A DNA stretch of 64,000 nucleotides, taken from contig NZ_CP018099.1 in NCBI RefSeq assembly GCF_001886815.1, forward strand, positions 806,001-870,000, given 5' to 3'. A program made the translations under genes and the position numbers. Shown here in pieces: positions 35,266 to 43,025 of the stretch; within the stretch, counting starts at the first letter, position 1, and each line of letters begins with the position of its first letter. The notes below the pieces were generated by a model that saw only the letters and a program-made list of their open reading frames with translations, searched no databases and was not told the origin of the DNA. The stretch comes from Caldithrix abyssi DSM 13497. GTDB lineage: Bacteria > Calditrichota > Calditrichia > Calditrichales > Calditrichaceae.

Positions 35266-35937
35266 ATGAAAATAATCATAAGTGCTTCGGAGATTATTAA
35301 ACAACGTATTCCCGGTTTGAAATTGGGAATGGTTTATGGTTGCGGCGCATCCGTAAGCAAGGCCTGTCCGGAGTTTGAGGCCGGTTTTGATGAACTGCAA
35401 TCCTATTTAAACCGCCATTACTCAACCGCGCCCCTGTCATCAAACCCGGTGATCGGCCATGTAAGGCGTATGTACCGTAAAATCGGCTGGGAGCCCACTC
35501 GATATCGCCCCTCTTCCGAAGCGCTGGCCCGGCGCATTTTACAGGGGAAGGGACTTTATCGAATTTTTAATCTGGTCGATCTGGGGAATCTGGTCTCGGC
35601 ACGCTACCACCTGCCCATGGGCCTTTACGATGCCGATAAAATATCTGGAGATATTCTGCTCGACGTGGGCCGCGCCGGCGAATCCTATCAAGGGATCGGT
35701 AAAGGAGAAATCCACGCCGAAGGAAAATTGATTTTACGCGATGATCTGGGAATCTTTGGCAATCCTACGGCCGATTCAAAACGCACGGCGTTGGATCAGG
35801 CCACGAAATCCATTCTGGCCATTTTTTTTACGCCGCCTGAAGTGGAGGCACCCTACCTACAGCAGGCGCTCGATGACCTGACAACGTATTACCGGCCGTA
35901 CGTAAAAGATCTGGAAAAAGAAATAATCAGCTTTTAA
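35266..35937 (+). CDS. B3/B4 tRNA-binding domain protein
   Basis: 223 residues. The sequence IIKQRIPGLKLGMVYGCGA, then NPVIGHVRRMYRKIGWEPTRYRPSSEAL and LVDLGNLVSARYHLPMGLYDADKI matches the stand-alone B3/B4 domain family, derived from the phenylalanyl-tRNA synthetase beta subunit. Family members are thought to bind or deacylate aminoacylated substrates; the exact role is not established. It follows the TlpA-like gene by 16 bases. The ATG has only a weak ribosome binding site. Confidence 0.85.
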   Translation: MKIIISASEIIKQRIPGLKLGMVYGCGASVSKACPEFEAGFDELQSYLNRHYSTAPLSSNPVIGHVRRMYRKIGWEPTRYRPSSEALARRILQGKGLYRIFNLVDLGNLVSARYHLPMGLYDADKISGDILLDVGRAGESYQGIGKGEIHAEGKLILRDDLGIFGNPTADSKRTALDQATKSILAIFFTPPEVEAPYLQQALDDLTTYYRPYVKDLEKEIISF

Positions 35938-36126
35938 AATGGTTTGCTTCCCGGGATAGCCGTAAGGGCAAAGGGGGCCCTGATTAATGCTGTCCAGGGA
36001 AGAAAGAATCGTTGTACAAAGAAAAGATTTTGATGGAAATCCTGCGCCCCGGGGCTGTCCCAAAAGTCAGAGAAAATGTATTTTTATAAAGTTTTTCTTT
36101 CCCTCACCCCCTTTAATTCCCCCTCT

Positions 36127-36136
36127 CCCGAAATCG
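36127..36136. repeat. target duplication left of the IS4/Tn5-like element
   Basis: CCCGAAATC (36127-36135; identity extends to 36136) is repeated at 38478-38487, directly flanking the element. A 9-base duplication is typical of Tn5/IS50-type transposition. Confidence 0.8.
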
Positions 36137-38477
36137 CTGACCTTTACCCACACATAGCACCGTGGGTTATGGGCCGTCTCGGCTTGAAGTAAAAATAATA
36201 TACATCTCGGTTGCCGTATCTAATCGCTGTATCCCTCGCCAGAGCGTTACTGTGCCAGGCTCGCCATCACTCTTTCTGCCTAAATGGCCTCCGATCTGAC
36301 CTACCATACGGATGGCTTCTCGTAAACTCATCGGCTCCTCCGGCGCTATGGGCGTCTTATGCACATAGCAATACAACGCTTTCCATTCCTCTTCTTTGAA
36401 AAATACGCTCGCCGGCGAATCCGGTACTTCACGACCCAACATGGTCATATGATAAATGCGCCAGGCTACTACCATATCGACGGCTAAGGCCGTCTCTAAA
36501 CGATCCGCACTACCTAATTGGCGATCCTTTATGCGACAGCCGCTCTTTAAGGTTCGATGATATATCTCTATACCCCAACGACGCGTGTACCACTGCACTC
36601 TTTGATAAGCTTCAGAAAAATTATCTACCGAGACCGTGGTCAATAACATCCACTCTATTGGGCTCTTAATATCAGGTGGTGGATTAATCTCTCGGATATA
36701 AACAGCCCAGACCTTTATTGGATCAGAGGACGAAAATCGTTTCGGAGGCTCTAAATCTATCGACGAATAACGCAAAGACATCTGGGCTTCACGCGCCCTG
36801 ATATTGCCCCTTCGAGGTACATGAATTTGAAATTGACCGCGCTCTTCTTGACTGGACATGTAATCCCACAGATCGATTCCGGCCACTTTGCGATTGCGGC
36901 GCTTGCCCACGCGTACCAAAAGACCAGCCTTGCTATCTTTCCTTTGAGCTTCATGAAATAATTCGTAGATATCCGCCTCGCGATCGCCAATGCTTACGAT
37001 AAGCGTCTCCGGACATAACTTAGCTATCTCGTTGACCCGGCGATAACTACGTAACCATTTCATACTCTCTTTTTGCTCAATGGGTAATTCCTTACGACGA
37101 CGCGTCTTGCCTCGATCCTTCGGATCACGAGCCCATACCTGGGCATCCAATACGCCTAACGGCGTGCCATCCTCACTAAAGGCCAATGTATCATGTAAAA
37201 TCAAGCCAATGCTCTGGTGATCTAAATGGCTTGTCGGCCCCAAGTCTTTGGTCATGGGATGCGTGCTGTAGTCTAAAATGGTCGTGTCCTGAGGCGCTAA
37301 AACCACCTTGTGTTCTTTTATGCGATCTATCGTCGCCTCGGTATGTGCATCTAAAATAATATCCATGGTTACCTTCTCGTTTTGAAAAAATCGATAGGCG
37401 CCCATCGTGCGCGCCTTACCACCACAGGCCTCCGGTATGTTGGCCTGCGGCTTGTTGTAAAAATCATCCGCAATGGCGTACAAACGCTGTTTGAGACGAT
37501 TGTCATATAAGCGAATGCTGCCAAATTCCCGCTCCGCCCAATTCGATGAGTCTTTGATTAATCGTCCATGGCCTAAACCGTCCGCACTCTCCTGACATAA
37601 AATCTTTCGCCAGTTCCTTTGCAATGGATAAAGAAATACCTTTTTGGCGATACCGTCACGACGACCGCTGGTATTTCCTACATAAAGCCAGTTGGAAGCC
37701 AGGTAACCGATGCCTTTGAAAACACTAGAATCCACATAACTTTCTACCAAAACCGGGCGATAACCATAACGACTCTCCCAATCGGTTCCAATACGCTGCA
37801 AGGCTTTACTCAACAGAAATGAAGCCAGATTCTTGACCTTAACCGTAGGTACGATCAAAAAACGATCATTACTGATCACATACTGGATATTCTCCCTTCG
37901 CGCCTTTTCGCTCCAGCCAATATAGGCATCCCTGGCTCGTAACTTATAAGTCGCTGAACTAAAGCCTAAAGCGCCAATATAGCCATACTTCTCGCTTTTT
38001 ACAATATAGCGAATCTGAGCGCCACAAAGTTTTGCGCTTTTAAGGTAATGGAAATTCTCTATTAACTGAAACCATGCGCGCGAATCCTTGCTGTAGCGGC
38101 TTTTGATCGGCTCGATTACAATTTCGCCCAAAACCGATAAATGGCCTTCAATGGAGGCGATTGGAACATCAAGCTTACGCTTTTTCTTTTTTTCAAAAGC
38201 ATAGCTTTTTTTTCTTTCTGGTAATTTTATTAAACCTCGTCGATCCAGCTCTAGCAAGGCTTTACGGCAGCTCATCTCCTGCAGTTTACCATTGGGAGAT
38301 TTCCAGTCCATCAGTTCGCATACCTCTCGCGATAATTTCCTGCGAGATATCTGCGGCTGCCGGGCAATGATCGCATTAATACTCTTAAGTATTGGTTCGC
38401 TAAAAATTTTCCCATATATTTGCATGTAGAAAATTTAACAAATTATTCCCCCTGTGTCAAGTGTGTGCCAGGTCCAG
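36136..38477 (-). mobile_element. IS4/Tn5-like insertion sequence with DruA-domain transposase
   Basis: 2342 bp between target duplications. Ends read GCTGACCTTTACCCACACA at the left and the inverse CTGGACCTGGCACACACTT at the right. These share GACCT and CACACA blocks and form imperfect inverted repeats. One long leftward transposase gene fills it. It sits in the centre of a palindromic element that also hosts an IS110-like element. Confidence 0.8.
36167..38425 (-). CDS. Tn5/IS4-type DDE transposase with N-terminal DruA-like (DUF4338) domain
   Basis: 752 residues, longer than ordinary IS4 transposases (about 400-480). Residues about 100-285 match the DUF4338/DruA family: FHYLKSAKLCGAQIRYIV, GALGFSSATYKLRARDAYIGW, ISNDRFLIVPTVKVKNLASFLL, GTDWESRYGYRPVLVESYVD, GIGYLASNWLYVGNTSGR. 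From about 290 the Tn5-like core begins (WAEREFGSIRLYDNRLKQRL), with catalytic Asp380 (APQDTT), Asp481 (GDREAD) and Glu620 (GIEIYHRTLKSGCRI, the Y-R-E-K signature). The catalytic triad is intact. DruA is the core protein of the Druantia phage-defence systems; here the domain is part of a mobile element and probably binds DNA, an inference. ATG at 38425. Confidence 0.9.
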   Translation of the reverse strand: MQIYGKIFSEPILKSINAIIARQPQISRRKLSREVCELMDWKSPNGKLQEMSCRKALLELDRRGLIKLPERKKSYAFEKKKKRKLDVPIASIEGHLSVLGEIVIEPIKSRYSKDSRAWFQLIENFHYLKSAKLCGAQIRYIVKSEKYGYIGALGFSSATYKLRARDAYIGWSEKARRENIQYVISNDRFLIVPTVKVKNLASFLLSKALQRIGTDWESRYGYRPVLVESYVDSSVFKGIGYLASNWLYVGNTSGRRDGIAKKVFLYPLQRNWRKILCQESADGLGHGRLIKDSSNWAEREFGSIRLYDNRLKQRLYAIADDFYNKPQANIPEACGGKARTMGAYRFFQNEKVTMDIILDAHTEATIDRIKEHKVVLAPQDTTILDYSTHPMTKDLGPTSHLDHQSIGLILHDTLAFSEDGTPLGVLDAQVWARDPKDRGKTRRRKELPIEQKESMKWLRSYRRVNEIAKLCPETLIVSIGDREADIYELFHEAQRKDSKAGLLVRVGKRRNRKVAGIDLWDYMSSQEERGQFQIHVPRRGNIRAREAQMSLRYSSIDLEPPKRFSSSDPIKVWAVYIREINPPPDIKSPIEWMLLTTVSVDNFSEAYQRVQWYTRRWGIEIYHRTLKSGCRIKDRQLGSADRLETALAVDMVVAWRIYHMTMLGREVPDSPASVFFKEEEWKALYCYVHKTPIAPEEPMSLREAIRMVGQIGGHLGRKSDGEPGTVTLWRGIQRLDTATEMYIIFTSSRDGP

Positions 38478-38533
38478 CCCGAAATCGGGAGAGCTTACTA
38501 TATTATAGTTGTCAACAAAAGGATGAAAGAAAA

Positions 38534-38587
38534 GACTATACTCCTTAAATTGTAAGCTGATTTAAAAAAAAAGAAAGGAGCATAGTC
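38534..38587 (+). promoter_or_regulatory. hairpin sequestering the ribosome binding site of the IS110 transposase
   Basis: GACTATACTCCTT (38534-38546) and AAGGAGCATAGTC (38575-38587) can pair at 12 of 13 positions around a 28-base loop. The AAGGAG of the right arm is the ribosome binding site of the ATG at 38588, so the fold would block translation until opened. This resembles protection of IS transposases against outside transcription. Confidence 0.7.
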
Positions 38588-39829
38588 ATGGGGAAAATAA
38601 ACAAAAAAGAGAGAAAATTCAACGAAGAAACCTTATTAGTTACAGTGGATATAGGCAAAAAATTTAATTACGGTTATGCACGTACAAAAGATGGTCAGGA
38701 GTTAGAAGTGTTTAAGTTTTTTAACACAGGTAAAGGATTCGAATATTTTTTAAAAAAAGTAGAAAGCTTCAGAGCAAAGACCGGTCTTAAGAATTGTTTA
38801 TTTGGCCTGGAATCCACTGGCAGCTATGGGCTTGCGCTCATTCATTATCTACATCGAAGGGGCTATGAGATTGTACAAATAAATCCGATGCATACCAAGC
38901 GCCTGAAAGAATTAACGGACAATAGTCCCAATAAGACAGATAAAAAAGACCCAAAGGTCATAGCAGATATAATAGAATTAAACAAATATTTAACAGTAAT
39001 CATCCCAGAGGGAATTTTTGCGGAATTACGCGAATTGGTTCATTTAAGAGAGAAAATACTTGAAGATCTACGAAGGAGTTATAATCGAATTGAGGGACAG
39101 TTATTTAAGATATTTCCGGAATTCTCTCAGGTCATGAGAGATTTAACTACAAAGACTTCACGTTATCTTTTGGCTCATTATACTTTACCTCAATTCATAT
39201 TGGATTTAGGCTTAACAAAGCTAACAGAGCTAATAAAGTCAGTAAGTAAAAACCGATTAGGTGAAGAAAAGGCCCTTGCTTTATATGAAGCTGCTAAGAT
39301 GAGCGGAGGCATCAAAGAAGGAACCCGGTCCATTGTAATGGAGATCAAGATACATCTTGATCAGATAGATCGTTTAGAATCTTATCAAAAGTCACTAAAG
39401 GATGAGATAGAGAATTATTTAAAAGAAGTGCCATACAGCAGGAACATATTATCCATAAAAGGGATAGGACCCATAATCGCAGCCATTTTAATAGGAGAGT
39501 TAGGAGATATCCGCAGATATAAAAGTTATCGTGAGTTAGAGAAGATAGCGGGATTAAACCTGTATGAAGTCAGTTCTGGCCAACATAAAGGTAAACATCA
39601 CATAAGCAAACGCGGTCGGAGTTTATTAAGAAAAGCTCTTTTTTATATAGCCATCAATGCAAGTAGAGGTATCTTACAAGAAGTTTATCAGGTACATAAG
39701 GAGAAAGGGATGGCCAGCGCCAAGGCTTTAACGGCGTTATCCAGAAAGATATTAGCCATTATTTTTGCATTAGTAAGAGATGATAGTTTCTACATAGAAG
39801 GCTATAAAAAATCAAATAAAGCAGCCTAA
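38588..39829 (+). CDS. IS110-family transposase (DEDD recombinase)
   Basis: 413 residues. The RuvC-like N-terminal domain has the catalytic set Asp21 (VTVDIG), Glu75 (GLESTGSYG), Asp118 and Asp121 (TDKKDPKVIADI). The C-terminal Transposase_20 domain contains ILSIKGIGPIIAAILIGELG, GQHKGKHHISKRGRSLLRKALF with the conserved serine, and the tail KALTALSRKILAIIFALVRD. IS110-family enzymes cut and paste or recombine using a bridge RNA encoded by the element. The long 3' noncoding region suggests the IS1111 subgroup layout. No frameshift is seen. The AAGGAG site is embedded in a hairpin. Confidence 0.93.
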   Translation: MGKINKKERKFNEETLLVTVDIGKKFNYGYARTKDGQELEVFKFFNTGKGFEYFLKKVESFRAKTGLKNCLFGLESTGSYGLALIHYLHRRGYEIVQINPMHTKRLKELTDNSPNKTDKKDPKVIADIIELNKYLTVIIPEGIFAELRELVHLREKILEDLRRSYNRIEGQLFKIFPEFSQVMRDLTTKTSRYLLAHYTLPQFILDLGLTKLTELIKSVSKNRLGEEKALALYEAAKMSGGIKEGTRSIVMEIKIHLDQIDRLESYQKSLKDEIENYLKEVPYSRNILSIKGIGPIIAAILIGELGDIRRYKSYRELEKIAGLNLYEVSSGQHKGKHHISKRGRSLLRKALFYIAINASRGILQEVYQVHKEKGMASAKALTALSRKILAIIFALVRDDSFYIEGYKKSNKAA

Positions 39830-39838
39830 AAGCAACAA

Positions 39839-40019
39839 TTTGAGATATGGCGGGAAGACCTTCGGCCCCCCCATAAAGGCATACAGATAGTATGACCTTC
39901 GGTAAGAGAGCAAAAAAAGGCTTCCCGTCATATTTACCTTAGTTCCGATTAAGTAAGATAAGAGCTGTTAAAATACAGACTCTCGAATATCAGGGTAGAA
40001 CAAGGTAAAATATCTCAAA
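39839..40019 (+). ncRNA. candidate IS110 bridge RNA (three-way junction fold)
   Basis: Closing stem P1: TTTGAGATAT (39839-39848) with ATATCTCAAA (40010-40019), perfect, 10 bp. P2: GGCGGGAAG (39849-39857) with CTTCCCGTC (39921-39929), 9 bp including one G-U pair. P3: TTTACCTT (39933-39940) with AAGGTAAA (40002-40009), perfect. P3 contains an apical stem AGAGCTGT/ACAGACTCT (39961-39968/39975-39983, one bulged base). P2 encloses CATAC/GTATG (39880-39894) and two direct copies of GACCTTCGG (39857-39865 and 39894-39902). Position directly 3' of the transposase, the length and two large internal loops match the known design of IS110 bridge RNAs. That it is transcribed and guides recombination is an inference. 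Confidence 0.7.
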
Positions 40020-40034
40020 AAATAGGCGAAAAAG

Positions 40035-40139
40035 TTATCCACAATAATTAACATATTAAAAAGAAAGGAGTTAGGTGTGTAAAAAATGAGTTATCCACAT
40101 ATCCACACCCTCTACAGTTATTAACATATTGTTAATAAC
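40035..40139. other. cluster of DnaA-box-like sites with adjacent palindrome
   Basis: TTATCCACA (the consensus DnaA box TTATNCACA) occurs at 40035-40043 and 40091-40099. Near-matches lie at 40099-40107 (ATATCCACA) and, inverted, at 40076-40084 (TGTGTAAAA). A perfect inverted repeat GTTATTAACA (40117-40126) / TGTTAATAAC (40130-40139) follows in very AT-rich DNA. ATTAACATATT is directly repeated at 40047-40057 and 40120-40130. The cluster lies near the inferred right end of the IS110 element. Confidence 0.55.
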
Positions 40140-40458
40140 TTTATTATTAAAATATTTGACTATAATAAATCAGGGGGGCAGGGGGTGAGGGCTACTGTAA
40201 GCTTTTTCCAATCTTTGTATAATTATACATTAGATGTCGCTTTTGAGACACCCTCCTGAACCATTGATGGCAGGCGATGGTATCAGTCAATGTAAGGCAT
40301 TTCAAGCTTTTATTGAAGCATGCAACCATTCAACCAAATTTTCCCCTGCAGCATAACAGTGTGCAAACGGTCGGCGGGTTGAGGAAAAATCGTGCCAGAA
40401 GAAATATCATTTGAGGGGCCTCCTGGCGTATTTTAGGACAGGCCGCGAGTTTCAACAA

Positions 40459-41160
40459 TTACAAAAGAAAGAACAACAAGCTGGCGCCGATTAAAGGCAC
40501 AAATAAATTGTCCGTGCCAAAAGGTGAAATGGCTTCAACGCCGGTTAAAATAAAGGACACGATCAGGCTTTTACCGAGCAGAGATAGGGGCTTTACCTGC
40601 GAAAAAGCCGAATTTATTTCAAAGTACTGTAAAAAGAGTAACGTCCCCCAGATGGCCAGCGTACTAAAAATAAACATGGCCACCGATCCTTCAAGGCTTC
40701 TTTCCAGACCGCGGAGCTGAAAACGATGTTTGCCAAAATATTTGCCCAATAAGCTGGCCATGGCGTCGCCCCAGGTCATGGCCATGATGGCTGGCAAAAT
40801 TAAATGGAGCTGATCATCTGGCTGATTACGCCAGCCCAACAAAAAAAGAAGGGTAATGGAAAAGGCGAAAAACACCGTGCCCGGGCTCTCTTTTTCGCCG
40901 TCCATGGCGCTAAAGGTTCGCTGTCGATAAAAAATGTAATTCAATACGATAAAGGTGGCAAAAGGTACAACGCCCCAATACCAGTGGTCAAACAACAAAA
41001 CAATGGCCCACGTCCACATGCCCGCGCCAATATGGATAATTTTACGGCTGACAAACTGCGGCCAGTTTAATTTTTTGGCAACCTGTTCCACAATAATGAG
41101 TAGCCCAAAAGCGTAAACATAAGAGAGAACAAGCCCCCACACATCATTTGAACTCATCAT
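40459..41160 (-). CDS. diacylglycerol/polyprenol kinase-like membrane protein
   Basis: 233 residues, with about seven membrane segments. The motif FVSRKIIHIGAGMWTW near the N-terminus, then AIMAMTWGDAMASLLGKYFGKHRF and LRGLERSLEGSVAMF, are typical of the SEC59/VTE5/DGK-like family of CTP-dependent lipid kinases (dolichol kinase, phytol kinase). It should phosphorylate an isoprenoid or diacylglycerol alcohol. The ATG at 41160 is preceded by AGGAGAATCC; an in-frame ATG at 41181 is an alternative. It is isolated by about 160 bases from the next gene. Confidence 0.85.
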   Translation of the reverse strand: MMSSNDVWGLVLSYVYAFGLLIIVEQVAKKLNWPQFVSRKIIHIGAGMWTWAIVLLFDHWYWGVVPFATFIVLNYIFYRQRTFSAMDGEKESPGTVFFAFSITLLFLLGWRNQPDDQLHLILPAIMAMTWGDAMASLLGKYFGKHRFQLRGLERSLEGSVAMFIFSTLAIWGTLLFLQYFEINSAFSQVKPLSLLGKSLIVSFILTGVEAISPFGTDNLFVPLIGASLLFFLL

Positions 41161-41322
41161 GGATTCTCCTGAGATGATCATTCCATTCTACTTTAATAAA
41201 ATAACAAAAGGAGGTTGCCGGGGCAACTTAAATTAATCTGGCATTGTTTTTAGGCCGGGATAACGGCTCAATACACGCGATTTCGTGCCGGTATTTCTGA
41301 ACGAGGCGCGATACGTTATTGA

Positions 41323-41919
41323 TTAATGGCCCGTTATTTTCGTTCTGTAAAGCTCCGGCTGGATAACCTGTTGTATCTGCTTTGTATTAAAAGCGATGTT
41401 CAAAAAGTCGGAAAGAATCGCAAGTTCCGTTTGCGGCTTTTCAAACAGGTGATGAAAGTTGATTTGCCGCACCTCCATATTTTTTTGATGGGTCAGCCAT
41501 CGGCCAATGTCAAATAGATGAGCCGCATAGTGTCGTTTTAGCGTATCATCATCGATTTCGGAAACCTTCCCCACATTTTTGAGCATCCTGTTTTGCGAAG
41601 CTATGATTTCATCCAGATTCCGATTCATGAAAATAACTTTGTACTGGAACTCCGCAGGGAGATGGTAGAGCAAATGGGAAATTATCTTAACGGCCTTTCC
41701 TTTTGCGTATTTAAGCCATTGATTATCGTTTTTAAGATTTTTGACCGCCTGATACTCAAAATAGCCTCTGGGATTATTGACGTCGCTCTGGCGAACGTTA
41801 TCGACCAGCAACGGCACTCCCGCAGCCTGCAAAATTTGCATCATTAACGAAGTCCCGCTGCGCGGCAATCCGCTGACCACAATAATCAAATCTTTATTTT
41901 TTTTCGTTAAGGCAACCAA
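41323..41919 (-). CDS. sulfotransferase family protein
   Basis: 198 residues. The N-terminal GLPRSGTSLMMQILQAAGV is the 5'-phosphosulfate-binding loop of PAPS sulfotransferases, and VIFMNRNLDEIIASQNRML resembles the second (3'-phosphate-binding) motif with conserved Arg and Ser. It is shorter than the classical family (about 250-300), as are many bacterial members. The acceptor is unknown. It is leftward. A divergent gene starts 58 bases away. Confidence 0.8.
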   Translation of the reverse strand: MVALTKKNKDLIIVVSGLPRSGTSLMMQILQAAGVPLLVDNVRQSDVNNPRGYFEYQAVKNLKNDNQWLKYAKGKAVKIISHLLYHLPAEFQYKVIFMNRNLDEIIASQNRMLKNVGKVSEIDDDTLKRHYAAHLFDIGRWLTHQKNMEVRQINFHHLFEKPQTELAILSDFLNIAFNTKQIQQVIQPELYRTKITGH

Positions 41920-41976
41920 TGGGTGGATCTTCCGTATTTTATATTAACCGTTCAAATCACCTTCAGGAGGTTTATC

Positions 41977-42390
41977 ATGTCACAACGTAACATTCGTCTA
42001 TTTTTTACAACAGGTTTACTCTTACTGAGTATGTTTGCTTTTGGCTTTGCCGGAGACAGAGCCAGGCCAAATTGGGATTCTTTCGGCAAACAACTGGTCA
42101 TTGCTCTGAATACGCCCAATACCGGTCTGCAAGTTTCGGCCATGCAAAGGATTATTCAATATGCAGACAGCCTTGATATTTACGGCGCGCGTTATGCCGT
42201 GATGGACATTTTTCTTAAATCAGAAAACGCGCACATTCGCCGCCTGGCGCTGGTCACGCTGAACAAGATTAACAGTCGTTTTGACCTGGGCTATCTGCAA
42301 TTACACTATCCTTACGAAAAAGATACAATGATTAAAAAGCACATCGCCGCTGTTTTACTCGATGCCGGCTGGAATGTGCCCGGCCAATAA
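41977..42390 (+). CDS. secreted protein, unknown function, HEAT-like helices
   Basis: 137 residues from the ATG at 41977, which has a strong CAGGAGG site. A signal peptide (about 1-24, ending FGFAG) is followed by a helical region with patterns such as MQRIIQYADSLDIYGARYAVMDIFLKSENAHIRRLALVTLNKI, reminiscent of HEAT-type repeats. No family is recognised. A clear rho-independent terminator follows at 42410-42446, so it is probably a single-gene unit. Confidence 0.75.
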   Translation: MSQRNIRLFFTTGLLLLSMFAFGFAGDRARPNWDSFGKQLVIALNTPNTGLQVSAMQRIIQYADSLDIYGARYAVMDIFLKSENAHIRRLALVTLNKINSRFDLGYLQLHYPYEKDTMIKKHIAAVLLDAGWNVPGQ

Positions 42391-42409
42391 TTTGCCTTCG
42401 TCTGAATGC

Positions 42410-42446
42410 ACGTTTTGCGGGTTGAAAAATCCGCAAAACGTTTTTT
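42410..42446 (+). terminator. rho-independent terminator
   Basis: ACGTTTTGCGG (42410-42420) and CCGCAAAACGT (42431-42441) form a perfect 11-bp stem with a 10-base loop, followed by a T run at 42441-42446. It closes the secreted-protein gene and lies just before the end of the convergent HD-domain gene. Confidence 0.9.
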
Positions 42447-42460
42447 AATCATAACGACTT

Positions 42461-43012
42461 TTAAGGATTCAAACCCAGTTCCGGGGCAATGGCGCTCAGG
42501 GCTTTGAGCGTAAATTCCACATGTTCTTCGAACGGCACGCCCAGTTCTTCGAAGCCCTGTTTTATTTCATCACGATTTACTTTTGCGGCAAAGCTTTTAT
42601 CTTTTAATTTCTTTTTAACGGATTTTACCTTCACCTCGCCAATGGACTTATTGGGACGCACAAGCGTTACGGCCACTAAAAAGCCGCAGAGCTCATCCAC
42701 GGCAAAAAGAGCGCGGGCCATCAGTGTTTCGCGCGGCACGCCGGTGTAGCTGGCGTGCCCCAGAATGGCTGTGCGAATCTCTTCTGGAACGCCTTTGTCT
42801 TTTAAAATTTCGTTTCCTTTCATGGGGTGTTCATCGGGGAATTTTTCATAGTCAAAATCATGCAGCAATCCCACCACGCCCCACAGCTCTTCATCTTCGC
42901 CGAATTTTCTGGCGTAGGCGCGCATGGCCGCTTCAACAGCAAAAGCGTGTTTGAGCAAACTCTCACTTTTGGTATATTCCTTTAAAATGGATAGCGCCTC
43001 TTCCCGTGTCAT
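42461..43012 (-). CDS. HD-domain (HDIG) phosphohydrolase-like protein
   Basis: 183 residues. The metal-binding HD motif is in VVGLLHDFDYEKFPDEHPMKGNEIL, with an earlier His (LLKHAFAVEAAMRAY) and a later conserved His (ILGHASYTGVPRETLMARALFAVDELCGF). This fits the HDIG-type hydrolases of small size seen in many bacteria. Substrate unknown. The ATG has AAGGAGG upstream. It is 13 bases downstream of an SDR gene in the same direction, suggesting an operon. Confidence 0.88.
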   Translation of the reverse strand: MTREEALSILKEYTKSESLLKHAFAVEAAMRAYARKFGEDEELWGVVGLLHDFDYEKFPDEHPMKGNEILKDKGVPEEIRTAILGHASYTGVPRETLMARALFAVDELCGFLVAVTLVRPNKSIGEVKVKSVKKKLKDKSFAAKVNRDEIKQGFEELGVPFEEHVEFTLKALSAIAPELGLNP

Positions 43013-43025
43013 TGTTCATACCTCC

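Larger units (their letters stand above)
38494..40170 (+). mobile_element. IS110-family element (boundaries inferred)
   Basis: Boundaries are inferred from interruption of the host palindrome: GGGAGAG ends at 38493 and the matching CAGGGGGGCAGGGGGTGAGGG block starts at about 40171. No inverted repeats or target duplication are expected for the family. The element holds a 94-base leader with a hairpin, the transposase, a 180-nt structured 3' region (39839-40019), and an AT-rich tail with DnaA-box-like sites. Confidence 0.65.
36053..40253. mobile_element. MITE-like palindromic element split by two other insertion elements
   Basis: Outer inverted repeats GGCTGTCCCAAAAG (36053-36066) and CTTTTGAGACACCC (40240-40253) pair at 12 of 14 positions. 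Inner arms CCCTCACCCCCT (36101-36112) and AGGGGGTGAGGG (40180-40191) are perfectly complementary. Removing the IS4/Tn5-like element and the IS110-like element leaves about 180 bp, a near-palindrome centred on CTCTCCCGAAATCGGGAGAG. No gene remains in it. The interpretation as a MITE is an inference from structure. Confidence 0.65.
39830..40458. other. noncoding region 3' of the IS110 transposase
   Basis: 629 bases without a gene. It contains the structured RNA candidate (39839-40019), the DnaA-box-like cluster and palindrome (40035-40139), the right boundary of the IS110 element (about 40170), the right part of the MITE-like element (40171-40253), and two CAACCATT-family octamers (40323-40338). 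Confidence 0.75.

Noticed and set aside
40035-40139. Chromosomal origin of replication
   Set aside because: DnaA-box-like sites are present, but no dnaA, dnaN, gyrB, rpmH or gidA neighbours are seen and the cluster sits at a mobile element. Kept only as a DnaA-box cluster.
36136-40170. The two inner elements as one composite transposon
   Set aside because: They belong to different families, only the Tn5-like one has a target duplication, and no shared ends enclose passenger genes.
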